Origin: Acidobacteriota bacterium | GTDB lineage: Bacteria > Acidobacteriota > Thermoanaerobaculia > Multivoradales > Multivoraceae | Reading direction: 5' to 3' | NCBI GenBank assembly: GCA_028875725.1 | Contig: JAPPCR010000006.1 | Location: 1,123,786-1,187,785, forward strand | Length of the DNA stretch: 64,000 nucleotides | Part shown: positions 51,438-61,268 of the stretch, in pieces | How the letters are laid out: each line of letters starts with the position of its first letter | Numbering within the stretch: the stretch's first letter is position 1 | Made by a program: the position numbers and the translations under genes | Notes under the pieces: model-generated | Seen by the model: the letters and a program-made list of their open reading frames with translations, nothing else | The model's database searches: none | Told to the model about the DNA's origin: nothing

Positions 51438-54400
51438 ATGAAGCTCACCGGCTCGGTGGTCTTGATTCTGGCGTTGGCGGGCCCCGCGGCAGCGGCCGTC
51501 CAGGGCGCCGGGGAGTACACGGACTGCGTGCCGTCGTCGCCGCAGGTCACGTTCGAGCCCGGCTACGCCGTGAGCATGTGCTTCGAGTACGAACGAGGCG
51601 GCGAGCCGGCGCAGGCGGACGCGATCGACTTCGGGCTCGGTTCGCGTCAGTCGGGCCTTCTCTGGTTCTTTGATCCGGACAACGCGGAGGTCTTGATCAA
51701 GGTCCTGGACGGGTGTGAGATGAACGGCCACCGCTGGGTGCTCGTGGCGCCGGTGACGACGCTGGCCTTCAACCTGTCGGTCGAGGAGACGGCCACCGGC
51801 AGGAGGTGGGTACACCGGAATCCGCGCGGCGGCGTGACCGCGGAGGCGAGGAGCGATCTGACGGCCTTTCCGTGCGGGCCGGCGGCGGCTTCATCGACGT
51901 CCTTGACGTGGCCCGGCGCCTCCTTTGCGGCACCGCTGACGGGCTCCATGACGGACGTTCGGCACGCGGTCGCCGGTGCGGCCGCGGATTGCGCGCCCCG
52001 GCCGGTGACGACCCTGGGCGGCGGCTTCACGGTCAGCATGTGCGTCGAACACGAGAAAGACGGCGAAGTCGTCGTGACGCAGGCGCGGGACTACGGTCTG
52101 GACTCCAGCCAGTCCGCCTTGCTGTACTTCTTCGAGCGCGACAACGCGGAGGTGCTGGTCAAGGTCCTGGACGGGTGTGCCCTGAACGGCCACCGCTGGG
52201 TGTTCGTCGCGCCGGTGACGACGCTCGGGTTCAAGCTGTCGATCGAGCCGCCCGGCGGGGGGGCCGCCTGGACGCATGCGAACAGCTTCGGCCGGACGGC
52301 CTCGGCGAGGAGCGACCCGGAAGCGTTCCGCTGTGCCGACGACGAGCAGCCGGGAGGCCCCGACTCCCTTTCCGGTCAGGTCGTCGGCTATCGGGGCGCC
52401 TGGCCGGACGTCGAGGTGATAGTGACCGCGAAGGGTGTCCTCCGGGTCGCGACGCCGGACTCCTTCGGCCGTTTCCGGTTCGATGGCCTCGCGGCCGGCC
52501 GCTACGCCGTCAAGGTACACGCGGCAGGTCACCGCACGACGCCCGCCCGGATGGTCGACGTTCCGCAGTGGGGCGGCCCTCCGGAACCGTTCGACCTGAC
52601 GCCGATTCCCACGGACCCGTTCGTCTTCCACTGGGAAGAGGACCAGAGCACGGCGGGCACCGAGTACTCGGCTGCGGTCAACCGGCCGCGCGAGATCGAG
52701 TTCGAGGACGAGCCGGTCAGGGTGGTCGACAACTCGTCGGCGAACGCCCTGGCTCACGACTACAACATGCTGCTGGTGGATTCCGACGATGCTTCCTGGT
52801 CGCAGGAGCACGCGTGGCGGCTGTTGACGACCATGCGTTCCATTCCGCAGGAGACAAGGGACCCGTACCGCGCGCAGTCGCTGGTGGCTTCGCAGTGGCT
52901 GCTGACGCCCAGGTACCTGGAGGGCGACATCGAGGTGAGGACGGACCGGTCTTCTCCCGTCGTCCTGGTTTCCGAGGCCGCCTTCGTCAACGCGAATCCA
53001 CGCGTGGCGACGGTGGACGGCAAACGGGGAACCTGGTTCTCAAAGCGACTGCACCACGCTCTCGTTCGGTTCGTGACGGACAACGGCCGCGACGTCGACG
53101 CCTACGAGCGGATCTTCGAGGAACGCTACGGCGTCACGACGGAGATACGCGACTACGCCTCCCTGACCTCGCCGACCGGGAACGAGGGCGCGGGCCGTTT
53201 CCAGCGTTTCCACCCGGAGGAGATCGTCACGCTGCTCAACATGCTCGAGGAGTTTCCGAGCGGCATGCGCAAGACGCAGGGTCTCACGCATCTCGTCCGG
53301 CGCCTCGACGGCACGCCTCATCCCGTGTATCCGGGAGCACCGGCCGTAGCCTGGCCGGACGCCGGCTACATCGAGTTCATGGACACGGCGTTTCTTTCGT
53401 CCGACGTCGACTACATCCACCGCCTGGTGATTCACGAGAAGGCGCACTTCCTCTGGGCTCACGTTTTCGACCAGCGGACCCGTGACGACTGGGCCCGGGT
53501 CGGTGGCTGGTACGAGGATCCACAGAGTCCGTCCGGCTGGTCCACCACGAAGACGACGGAGTTCGTCTCCGCCTATGCGCACCTGAAGAACCCGAACGAG
53601 GACATGGCGGAAACGATCTCCTACTTCATCATCGAGCCGGGCAAGCTCAGATCCCGGTCGGTCGCCAAGTACGAGTTCGTGCGAGACCGGATCATGCAGG
53701 GGAACCTGTATCTCTCCCGGATCCGGGAGGACCTGACGTTCCAGGTGTACAACCTGTTTCCGGACTACGTGTTCCCCGGCAAGGTTCGCCGCGTCGACAT
53801 CAGGGTGACGGGCGGAGCCAGGGAAGACAAGGAGTTCCGCATCGAGATCGAGCTGCATGCGCTCGACCGTGATCTTGAGGGCGCGCGCCACGCGCTAGTA
53901 CGGGTAAACAGCAGCGTCGGTACGTTCTTCGATCTGTATCTCGACCCCGTGGATGGGAACGGCAACCGGATCGAGGAGGGGACCGTTCTCGTGGGCACGA
54001 AGAAGCTGAGCCGGTACAGCAAAGCGGGCTACTGGCTTCCAATCCAGCTCAAGATCGTGGACAGGGTCGGCAACCGGCGCTACCAGAGAGGCGACGATTT
54101 CGGATGGAAGCTCTATGTCGACAACTTCCTGGAGGACTGGACGCCGCCGGAGTACGTCCCCGACACCGCCCGTCTCAGCAGGGGCCGGGAAAGAGTGGTG
54201 GAAGGCCGCGTCGTCCAGTCGATCGAAGCGACCTGGGAGGTGAGTGAGAACAACCTCATGCGGAAGAGCTGGCCATGCCATGCGTCCATCAACGACGAGA
54301 TTCTCTCGACGCATGCGCTGGGAGAGGGCGGGGCTTTCGAGCCTGCGGAGAACCTGTGCCGAGTGAACTTTCCCATGCCGGACTACATGCCGTCTTCGAT

Positions 54401-54896
54401 GTACTCCCTGAACTACGTCAGGATGGTCGATCGGGCCAGAAATTGGGGTGGCGCCAGGTTCACCAGCGAGCCCGGGGACGAGGAGCCTCAGCGGATCCGG
54501 GTGCGGACGGCCAATTCGGACACGGAACCGCCCGAGCTCGACCTGAACAGGATGAGCGTCGACGCGGAACCCACGAACCCTGAACAGCCGAACGGCGAGA
54601 CGATCGTGAGGTTGAGTTTTCGCACCCGCGACAACATCTCGGGCTACACGCACACATCGATCCACTTTCTCGATCCGCAGGGGATCACCCACCATGTCTG
54701 GGCGTATGACGACGAGAGAGGCTATGTCTTTCCGCTGAGCGATCCGACCAGGTGGAAGGAGCACACGATCGTGCATGTCCTGCCGCCCGGCTCGGCGCCG
54801 GGAACCTGGGGCGTTTCGAACATGCGGCTCATCGACCGGGCCCACAACTTCGTGCACCACGACTTCACGGAAGTGATCCACTTCACAGTGGACTGA
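51438..54896 (+). CDS. Secreted zincin-like protein 1 with two KVxDGC domains
   Basis: 1152 residues with a signal peptide (KLTGSVVLILALAGPAAAA). Order: two Cys-containing domains (about 20-150 and 175-300, each with FFxxDNAEVLxKVLDGC, HRWV(F/L)VAPVTT and TAFPC or AFRC); a carboxypeptidase-regulatory-like sandwich (about 305-390); a central protease-like domain with HEKAH (His666, Glu667, His670) in HRLVIHEKAHFLWAHVFD, followed about 60 residues later by NEDMAETISYFI, a possible third-ligand region; then C-terminal beta domains (EPPELDLNRM...VLPPGSAPGTWGVSNMRLIDRAHNF). The HExxH...EDxAE order recalls Mx1 or lethal-factor-type zincins, but the family is not identified. First of three tandem paralogues. 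Confidence 0.7.
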   Translation: MKLTGSVVLILALAGPAAAAVQGAGEYTDCVPSSPQVTFEPGYAVSMCFEYERGGEPAQADAIDFGLGSRQSGLLWFFDPDNAEVLIKVLDGCEMNGHRWVLVAPVTTLAFNLSVEETATGRRWVHRNPRGGVTAEARSDLTAFPCGPAAASSTSLTWPGASFAAPLTGSMTDVRHAVAGAAADCAPRPVTTLGGGFTVSMCVEHEKDGEVVVTQARDYGLDSSQSALLYFFERDNAEVLVKVLDGCALNGHRWVFVAPVTTLGFKLSIEPPGGGAAWTHANSFGRTASARSDPEAFRCADDEQPGGPDSLSGQVVGYRGAWPDVEVIVTAKGVLRVATPDSFGRFRFDGLAAGRYAVKVHAAGHRTTPARMVDVPQWGGPPEPFDLTPIPTDPFVFHWEEDQSTAGTEYSAAVNRPREIEFEDEPVRVVDNSSANALAHDYNMLLVDSDDASWSQEHAWRLLTTMRSIPQETRDPYRAQSLVASQWLLTPRYLEGDIEVRTDRSSPVVLVSEAAFVNANPRVATVDGKRGTWFSKRLHHALVRFVTDNGRDVDAYERIFEERYGVTTEIRDYASLTSPTGNEGAGRFQRFHPEEIVTLLNMLEEFPSGMRKTQGLTHLVRRLDGTPHPVYPGAPAVAWPDAGYIEFMDTAFLSSDVDYIHRLVIHEKAHFLWAHVFDQRTRDDWARVGGWYEDPQSPSGWSTTKTTEFVSAYAHLKNPNEDMAETISYFIIEPGKLRSRSVAKYEFVRDRIMQGNLYLSRIREDLTFQVYNLFPDYVFPGKVRRVDIRVTGGAREDKEFRIEIELHALDRDLEGARHALVRVNSSVGTFFDLYLDPVDGNGNRIEEGTVLVGTKKLSRYSKAGYWLPIQLKIVDRVGNRRYQRGDDFGWKLYVDNFLEDWTPPEYVPDTARLSRGRERVVEGRVVQSIEATWEVSENNLMRKSWPCHASINDEILSTHALGEGGAFEPAENLCRVNFPMPDYMPSSMYSLNYVRMVDRARNWGGARFTSEPGDEEPQRIRVRTANSDTEPPELDLNRMSVDAEPTNPEQPNGETIVRLSFRTRDNISGYTHTSIHFLDPQGITHHVWAYDDERGYVFPLSDPTRWKEHTIVHVLPPGSAPGTWGVSNMRLIDRAHNFVHHDFTEVIHFTVD

Positions 54897-54912
54897 GGCG
54901 GCGGGTCTGCAG

Positions 54913-57900
54913 ATGGGCGCGAGCATGGAGTGCTTCAGTCGTTTCTTCGTGAGGTCGCAGGTCGCCAGGCTTGCCGGCTCCGTCATGTGTCTTCTGGCGT
55001 TGAGCGGTCCCGCGGCGGCGGCCGTCCAGGGCGCGGGGGAGTACACGGACTGCGTGCCCTCGTCGCCGCAGATCACGTTCGAGCCTGGCTACGCCGTGAG
55101 CATGTGCTTCGAGTACGAGCGGGATGGCGAGCCGGCGCAGGCGGACGCGATCGACTTCGGGCTCGGCTCGCGTCAGTCGGGCCTTCTCTGGTTCTTCGAC
55201 CCGGACAACGCCGAGGTCTTGATCAAGGTCCTGGACGGATGTGAGATGAACGGCCACCGCTGGGTGTTCGTCGCGCCGGTGACGACGCTCGCGTTCAACC
55301 TGTCGGTGGAGGAGACGTCTACGGGGAAGAGGTGGTTGCACCGGAATCCGCGGGGCGGCGTGACCGCGGAGGCGAGGAGCGATCTGACGGCCTTTCCGTG
55401 CGGGCCGGCGGCGGCTTCATCGACGTCCTTGACGTGGCCCGGCGCCTCCTTTGCGGCGGCGTCGCCGGGACCCATGGCGGACATCCGGTACACGGTCGCG
55501 GGTGCGACCGCAGATGTCGCCGGTGCGGCCGCGGATTGTGCGCCCCGGCCGGTGACGACCCTGGGCGGCGGCTTCACGGTCAGCATGTGCGTCGAACACG
55601 AGAAAGACGGCGAAGTCGTCGTGACGCAGGCGCGGGACTACGGTCTGGACTCCAGCCAGTCCGCCTTGCTGTACTTCTTCGAGCGCGACAACGCGGAGGT
55701 GCTGGTCAAGGTCCTGGACGGGTGTGCCCTGAACGGCCACCGCTGGGTGTTCGTCGCGCCGGTGACGACGCTCGGGTTCAAGCTGTCGATCGAGCCGCCC
55801 GGCGGGGGGGCCGCCTGGACGCATGCGAACAGCTTCGGCCGGACGGCCTCGGCGAGGAGCGACCCGGAAGCGTTCCGCTGTGCCGACGACGAGCAGCCGG
55901 GAGGCCCCGACTCCCTTTCCGGTCAGGTCGTCGGCTATCGGGGCGCCTGGCCGGACGTCGAGGTGATAGTGACCGCGAAGGGTGTCCTCCGGGTCGCGAC
56001 GCCGGACTCCTTCGGCCGTTTCCGGTTCGATGGCCTCGCGGCCGGCCGCTACGCCGTCAAGGTACACGCGGCAGGTCACCGCACGACGCCCGCCCGGATG
56101 GTCGACGTTCCGCAGTGGGGCGGCCCTCCGGAACCGTTCGACCTGACGCCGATTCCCACGGACCCGTTCGTCTTCCACTGGGAAGAGGACCAGAGCACGG
56201 CGGGCACCGAGTACTCGGCGGCGGTCAACCGGCCGCGCGAGATCGAGTTCGAGGACGAGCCGGTCAAGGTGGTCGACAACTCGTCGGCGAACGCCCTGGC
56301 TCACGACTACAACATGTTGCTGGTGGACTCCGACGACGCCTCCTGGTCGCAGGAGCACGCGTGGCGGCTGTTGACGACGATGCGTTCCATTCCGCAGGAG
56401 ACGAGGGACCCGTACGGGGCCCAGTCGCTGGCGGCTTCGCAGTGGCTGCTGACGCCTAGACACCTGGAGGGCGACATCGAGGTGAGGACCGACCGGTCTT
56501 CTCCCGTCGTCTTGGTCTCCGAAGCCGCCTTTGTGCACGCGAATCCCCGGATAGCGACCGTGGACGGCAAGCGGGGAACCTGGTTCTCGAAGCGGCTCCA
56601 CCACGCCCTCGTGCGGTACGTGACGGACAACGGCCGGGACGTCGACGCCTACGAGAGGATCTTCGAGGAACGTTACGGCCTCACGACGGAGATACGCGAC
56701 TACGCCGCCCTGACCCGATGGACCACCGGCGAGGGTGCGGGCCGTTTCCAGCGTTTCCACCCGGAGGAGATCGTCACGCTGCTCAACATGCTCGAGGAGT
56801 TTCCGAGCGGCATGCGCAAGACGCCGGGCCTCACGCACCTTGTTCGGCGCCTCGACGGCACGCCCAATCCCCGGTGGCCAGAGGCCGCGGCCCTCGCTTG
56901 GGATCAAGCGGGCTACATCGAGTTCATGGACAAGGCCTTCCTGTTGTCCGACGTCGACTCCATCCACCGCCTCGTGATTCACGAGAAGGCGCACTTCCTC
57001 TGGGCTCACGTCTTCGACCAGGGGACCCGCGACGACTGGGCCCGGGTCGGCGGCTGGTACGAGGATCCGCAGAGCCCGTCGGACTGGTCCACCACGAAGA
57101 CGACGGAGTTCGTGTCCGCCTACGGGCACGAGAAGAACCCGAACGAGGACATGGCCGAGAGCATCGCCCACTTCATCATCGCGCCGGACAAGCTGAGGTC
57201 CCGGTCGGTCGCCAAGTACGAGTTCGTGCGGGATCGGATCATGCAGGGGAACCTGTATCTCTCCCAGATCCGGGAGGACCTGACCTTCCAGGTGTACAAC
57301 CTGTTTCCGGACTACGTGTTTCCCGGCAAGGTCCGCCGCGTCGACGTCGCGGTGACGGGCGGAGCCATGGAAGACAAGGAACTCCACGTCGAGATCGAGC
57401 TGCATGCGCTCGACCGGGATATCGAGGGCGCTGCCTGGGCGTCCGCCCGAGTGGTCAGCAGTGTCGGCACGTTCTTCGAGCTCCGTCTCGACCCCGTGGA
57501 CGGGAACGGCAACTGGATCGAGGAGGGGACGGTACTCGTTGGCAAGAAAGAGCTGAACCGGTACAGCAAGGCGGGGTACTGGCTTCCGCTCCAGCTCGTG
57601 ATCGCGGACAGGGCCGGCAACGAGCGCTACCAGAGAGGCGACGACTTCGGATGGAAGCTCTATCTCGACAACTTCCTGGAGGACTGGGTGCCGCCGGAAT
57701 ATGTTCCCGGCACCGCCCGCTTCGACATGGGCCGGGACAGAGTGGTGGAAGGCCGCGTCGTCCAGTCGATCGAAGCGACCTGGGAGGTGAGTGAGAACAA
57801 CCTCATGCGGGAGGGCAGGCCATGCCATGCGTCCATCAACGACGAGATTCTCTCGACGTATGCGCTGGGACAGTACGGGGCTTTCGAGCCCGCCGGGAAC

Positions 57901-58443
57901 CTGTGCCGAGTGGACTTTCTCATGCCGGACTACATGCCGTCGTCGACGTACTCCCTGGACGACGTCAGGATGGTCGATCGGGCCAGCAATTGGGGTGGCA
58001 CCACATTCACCAGCGAGCCCGGGGACGAGGAGCCTCAACGGATCCGGGTCCGTACGGCCAACCCGGACACGGAACCGCCCGAACTCGACCTGAACAGGAT
58101 GCGCGTCGACGCGGAACCCACGAACCCTGAACAACCGAACGGCGAGACGATCGTCACGTTCACTTTTCGCGTGCGCGACAACATCTCGGGCTACCTGGGT
58201 GGGGCGATCATCCTTCGCGATCCACAGGGCATAGATCACTTCGTCTACGCGCGTTATGCGGACAGCTACCTTGTCTTTCCGCGGGGCGATCCCACCAGAT
58301 GGGAGGAGCACACGGTCGTGCACGTCCTGCCGCCCGGCTCGGCGCCGGGAACCTGGGGCGTTGCCAACATGCGGCTCGCCGACCGGGCACAGAACTCAGT
58401 GCATCACGACTTCACGGAAGTGATCCACTTCACAGTGGACTGA
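54913..58443 (+). CDS. Secreted zincin-like protein 2 with two KVxDGC domains
   Basis: 1176 residues, 16 bases after paralogue 1; the ATG at 54925 (MECFSRFF) is an alternative start. The signal peptide is ARLAGSVMCLLALSGPAAAA. The domain order is that of paralogue 1, with HEKAH at His690 and NEDMAESIAHFI. DNA from about 55517 to 56215 is almost identical to about 51975-52670 of paralogue 1, while the central part (56860-56940) differs, pointing to recent exchange between copies. An extra 12-residue repeat-like insertion (VAGATADVAGAAADC) lies between the two Cys-containing domains. Confidence 0.7.
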   Translation: MGASMECFSRFFVRSQVARLAGSVMCLLALSGPAAAAVQGAGEYTDCVPSSPQITFEPGYAVSMCFEYERDGEPAQADAIDFGLGSRQSGLLWFFDPDNAEVLIKVLDGCEMNGHRWVFVAPVTTLAFNLSVEETSTGKRWLHRNPRGGVTAEARSDLTAFPCGPAAASSTSLTWPGASFAAASPGPMADIRYTVAGATADVAGAAADCAPRPVTTLGGGFTVSMCVEHEKDGEVVVTQARDYGLDSSQSALLYFFERDNAEVLVKVLDGCALNGHRWVFVAPVTTLGFKLSIEPPGGGAAWTHANSFGRTASARSDPEAFRCADDEQPGGPDSLSGQVVGYRGAWPDVEVIVTAKGVLRVATPDSFGRFRFDGLAAGRYAVKVHAAGHRTTPARMVDVPQWGGPPEPFDLTPIPTDPFVFHWEEDQSTAGTEYSAAVNRPREIEFEDEPVKVVDNSSANALAHDYNMLLVDSDDASWSQEHAWRLLTTMRSIPQETRDPYGAQSLAASQWLLTPRHLEGDIEVRTDRSSPVVLVSEAAFVHANPRIATVDGKRGTWFSKRLHHALVRYVTDNGRDVDAYERIFEERYGLTTEIRDYAALTRWTTGEGAGRFQRFHPEEIVTLLNMLEEFPSGMRKTPGLTHLVRRLDGTPNPRWPEAAALAWDQAGYIEFMDKAFLLSDVDSIHRLVIHEKAHFLWAHVFDQGTRDDWARVGGWYEDPQSPSDWSTTKTTEFVSAYGHEKNPNEDMAESIAHFIIAPDKLRSRSVAKYEFVRDRIMQGNLYLSQIREDLTFQVYNLFPDYVFPGKVRRVDVAVTGGAMEDKELHVEIELHALDRDIEGAAWASARVVSSVGTFFELRLDPVDGNGNWIEEGTVLVGKKELNRYSKAGYWLPLQLVIADRAGNERYQRGDDFGWKLYLDNFLEDWVPPEYVPGTARFDMGRDRVVEGRVVQSIEATWEVSENNLMREGRPCHASINDEILSTYALGQYGAFEPAGNLCRVDFLMPDYMPSSTYSLDDVRMVDRASNWGGTTFTSEPGDEEPQRIRVRTANPDTEPPELDLNRMRVDAEPTNPEQPNGETIVTFTFRVRDNISGYLGGAIILRDPQGIDHFVYARYADSYLVFPRGDPTRWEEHTVVHVLPPGSAPGTWGVANMRLADRAQNSVHHDFTEVIHFTVD

Positions 58444-58459
58444 GGCACCGGGTCGGCAG

Positions 58460-61123
58460 ATGGGCGCGAGCATGGAGTGCTTCAGTCGGTTCTTCCCGAG
58501 GTCTCAGGTCGCAAGGCTTGCCGGCTCCGTCGTGTGTGTTCTGGGATTGGCGGGTTCCGCGGCGGCGGCGGAACAAGGTCCCGACTCCCTCACCGGTGAG
58601 ATCGCGGGCTATCAGGGCGCCTGGTCGGATGTCGAGGTGCTGCTGACCGCGAAGGGCGTCCTCCGGGTCGCGACGCCGGACTCCTTCGGCCGTTTCCGGT
58701 TCGACGGTCTCGCCGCCGGCCGGTACGCCGTCAAGGTCCACGCGGGCGGTCACCGCACGACGCCGGCACGCATGGTCGACGTCCCTCAGTGGGGCGGTCC
58801 TTCGGAACCGTTCGACCTGACGCCGGTTCCCACGGACCCGTTCGTCTTCCACTGGGAACAGGACCAGAGCACGGCGGGCACCGAGTACGCGGCGGCCGTC
58901 AACCGGCCGCACGAGATCGAGTTCGAGGACGAACCGGTCAGGGTGGCCGACAACTCGTCGGCGCACGCCCTGGCTCACGGCTACAACATGCTGCTGGTGG
59001 ATTCCGACGAGGCCTCCTGGTCGCAGGAGCACGCGTGGCGCCTGTTGGCGACGATGCGTTCCATTCCGCAGGAGACGAGGGACCCGTACGGGGCCCAGTC
59101 GCTGGCGGCTTCGCAGTGGCTGCTGACGCCTAGACACCTGGAGGGCGACATCGAGGTGAGGACCGACCGGTCTTCTCCCGTCGTCTTGGTCTCCGAAGCC
59201 GCCTTTGTGCACGCGAATCCCCGGATAGCGACGGTGGACGGCAAGCGGGGGATCTGGTTCTCGAAGCGGCTGCACCACGCCCTGGTGCGGTACGTGACGG
59301 ACAACGGCCGCGATGTAGACGCCTACGAGAGGATCTTCGAGGAACGCTACGGCGTCACGACGGAGATACGCGACTACGCCGCCCTGACGCGATGGACCAC
59401 CGGCGAGGGCGCGGGCCGCTTCCAGCGTTTCCACCCGGAGGAGATCGTCACGCTGCTCAACATGCTCGAGGAGTTTCCGAGCGGCATGCGCAAGACGCAG
59501 GGTCTCACGCATCTCGTCCGGCGCCTCGACGGCACGCCTCATCCCGTGTATCCGGGAGCACCGGCCGTAGCCTGGCCGGACGCCGGCTACATCGAGTTCA
59601 TGGACACGGCGTTTCTTTCGTCCGACGTCGACTACATCCACCGCCTGGTGATTCACGAGAAGGCGCACTTCCTCTGGGCTCACGTTTTCGACCAGCGGAC
59701 CCGTGACGACTGGGCCCGGGTCGGTGGCTGGTACGAGGATCCACAGAGTCCGTCCGGCTGGTCCACCACGAAGACGACGGAGTTCGTGTCCGCCTACGGG
59801 CAGCTGAAGGACCCGAACGAGGACATGGCGGAGACGATCTCCTACTTCATCATCGAGCCGGACAAGCTCAGAGACCGGTCGGTCGCCAAGTACGAGTTCG
59901 TGCGGGACCGGATCATGCAGGGGAACCAGCATCTCTCCAGGTACCGGTATCTCCCCCAGTTCCGGAAGGACCTCGCGTTCCGGGTGTACAACCTGTTTCC
60001 GGATCCCGGCAAGGTCCGCCGCGTCGACATCGCGGTGAGAGGCGGAGCCAGGGAAGACAAGGAAATCCGTGTCGAGATCGAGTTGCATGCGATCGACCGG
60101 GATCTCGAGGGCGCCGCCTGGGCGGCCACCCGGGTCTTCAGCAGTGTCGGTACGTTCTTTGATCTGTTTCTCCAGCCCGTGGACGGGAACGGCAGGAGAA
60201 TCGAGCGGGGCACCGTTCTGGTGGGCACGATGAAGCTGAGCAGGTACAGCAAGGCGGGGTACTGGCTTCCGGGCCAGCTCAAGATCGGCGACAGGGTCGG
60301 CAACGAGCGCTACCAGAGAGGCGGCTTCGGATGGAAGCTCTATGTCGACAACTCCTTGGAGGAGTTGGTGCCGCCGGCGTACGTTCCCGGCACCGCCCGC
60401 TTCGACATGGGCCGGGACAGAGTGGTGGAAGGCCGCGTCGTCCAGTCGATCGAAGCGACCTGGGAGGTGAGTGAGAACAACCTCATGCGGGAGGGCAGGC
60501 CATGCCATGCGTCCATCAACGACGAGATTCTCTCGACGTATGCGCTGGGACAGTACGGGGCTTTCGAGCCCGCCGGGAACCTGTGCCGAGTGGACTTTCT
60601 CATGCCGGACTACATGCCGTCGTCGACGTACTCCCTGGACGACGTCAGGATGGTCGATCGGGCCAGCAATTGGGGTGGCACCACATTCACCAGCGAGCCC
60701 GGGGACGAGGAGCCTCGACGGATCCGGCTGCGTACGGCCAACCCGGACACGGAACCGCCCGAGCTCGACCTGAACAGGATGAGTATCGACGCGGCACCCA
60801 CGAACCCTGAACAGCCGAACGGCGAGACGATCGTCAGGTTCAGTTTTCGCGTGCGCGACAACATCTCGGGCTACATGGATGGGGCGATCGTCCTTCGCGA
60901 TCCACAGGGGATAAGCCACTACGTCTACGTGCGCTATGCGGATCGCGACTTGGTCTTTCCGCGGGAGGATCCGACCAGGTGGGAGGAGCTCACGGTCGTG
61001 CACGTCCTGCCGCCCGGTTCGGCGCCGGGAACCTGGGGCGTTGCCAACGTGCGGCTCGCCGACCGGGCCCAGAACTCCGTGCATCACGACTTCACGGAAG
61101 TCATCCACTTCACAGTGGACTGA
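58460..61123 (+). CDS. Secreted zincin-like protein 3, lacking the KVxDGC domains
   Basis: 887 residues, 16 bases after paralogue 2, with the same leader (MGASMECFSRFF) and signal peptide. It passes directly from AAAAEQGPDSLTGEIAGYQG to the carboxypeptidase-like domain, so both N-terminal Cys-containing domains are missing. HEKAH lies at His399 with NEDMAETISYFI. DNA around 59430-59780 is identical by eye to 53210-53560 of paralogue 1, but 60400-60770 is nearly identical to 57700-58070 of paralogue 2, so the gene is a mosaic. It is the last gene before the right terminal repeats. Confidence 0.7.
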   Translation: MGASMECFSRFFPRSQVARLAGSVVCVLGLAGSAAAAEQGPDSLTGEIAGYQGAWSDVEVLLTAKGVLRVATPDSFGRFRFDGLAAGRYAVKVHAGGHRTTPARMVDVPQWGGPSEPFDLTPVPTDPFVFHWEQDQSTAGTEYAAAVNRPHEIEFEDEPVRVADNSSAHALAHGYNMLLVDSDEASWSQEHAWRLLATMRSIPQETRDPYGAQSLAASQWLLTPRHLEGDIEVRTDRSSPVVLVSEAAFVHANPRIATVDGKRGIWFSKRLHHALVRYVTDNGRDVDAYERIFEERYGVTTEIRDYAALTRWTTGEGAGRFQRFHPEEIVTLLNMLEEFPSGMRKTQGLTHLVRRLDGTPHPVYPGAPAVAWPDAGYIEFMDTAFLSSDVDYIHRLVIHEKAHFLWAHVFDQRTRDDWARVGGWYEDPQSPSGWSTTKTTEFVSAYGQLKDPNEDMAETISYFIIEPDKLRDRSVAKYEFVRDRIMQGNQHLSRYRYLPQFRKDLAFRVYNLFPDPGKVRRVDIAVRGGAREDKEIRVEIELHAIDRDLEGAAWAATRVFSSVGTFFDLFLQPVDGNGRRIERGTVLVGTMKLSRYSKAGYWLPGQLKIGDRVGNERYQRGGFGWKLYVDNSLEELVPPAYVPGTARFDMGRDRVVEGRVVQSIEATWEVSENNLMREGRPCHASINDEILSTYALGQYGAFEPAGNLCRVDFLMPDYMPSSTYSLDDVRMVDRASNWGGTTFTSEPGDEEPRRIRLRTANPDTEPPELDLNRMSIDAAPTNPEQPNGETIVRFSFRVRDNISGYMDGAIVLRDPQGISHYVYVRYADRDLVFPREDPTRWEELTVVHVLPPGSAPGTWGVANVRLADRAQNSVHHDFTEVIHFTVD

Positions 61124-61200
61124 GGCGCGCGAAGCTGGATCGAACGGACCTGGCGCCCGCGAGTCAACGATTCGTTGAGCTAGTCAACACTCCTGCGCAG

Positions 61201-61235
61201 GGTTTCTCGCAGGAGTTCGAGGCCGGTTTCTCGCA
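61201..61235. repeat. Right-end transposase-binding-type repeats R2 and R1
   Basis: GGTTTCTCGCA at 61201-61211 (R2) and 61225-61235 (R1), 24 bp apart, is the exact complement of L1 at 25894-25904. Outside the core, R1 and L1 continue to match (17 of 22 bases over the terminal block ending CTA). Confidence 0.65.
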
Positions 61236-61251
61236 CGCCTCTAGTGAGCTA

Positions 61252-61266
61252 CCCGATGCCGCCGAT
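61252..61266. repeat. Right copy of 15-bp direct repeat flanking the element
   Basis: CCCGATGCCGCCGAT, identical to 25856-25870. It lies between the right inverted repeats and the convergent stop of the ABC permease at 61269. Confidence 0.6.
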
Positions 61267-61268
61267 GG

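Noticed and set aside
55417..61108. Two long minus-strand frames (968 and 892 codons) opposite zincin-like paralogues 2 and 3
   Set aside because: They mirror each other only because the sense genes are paralogues; composition is that of a shadow frame.
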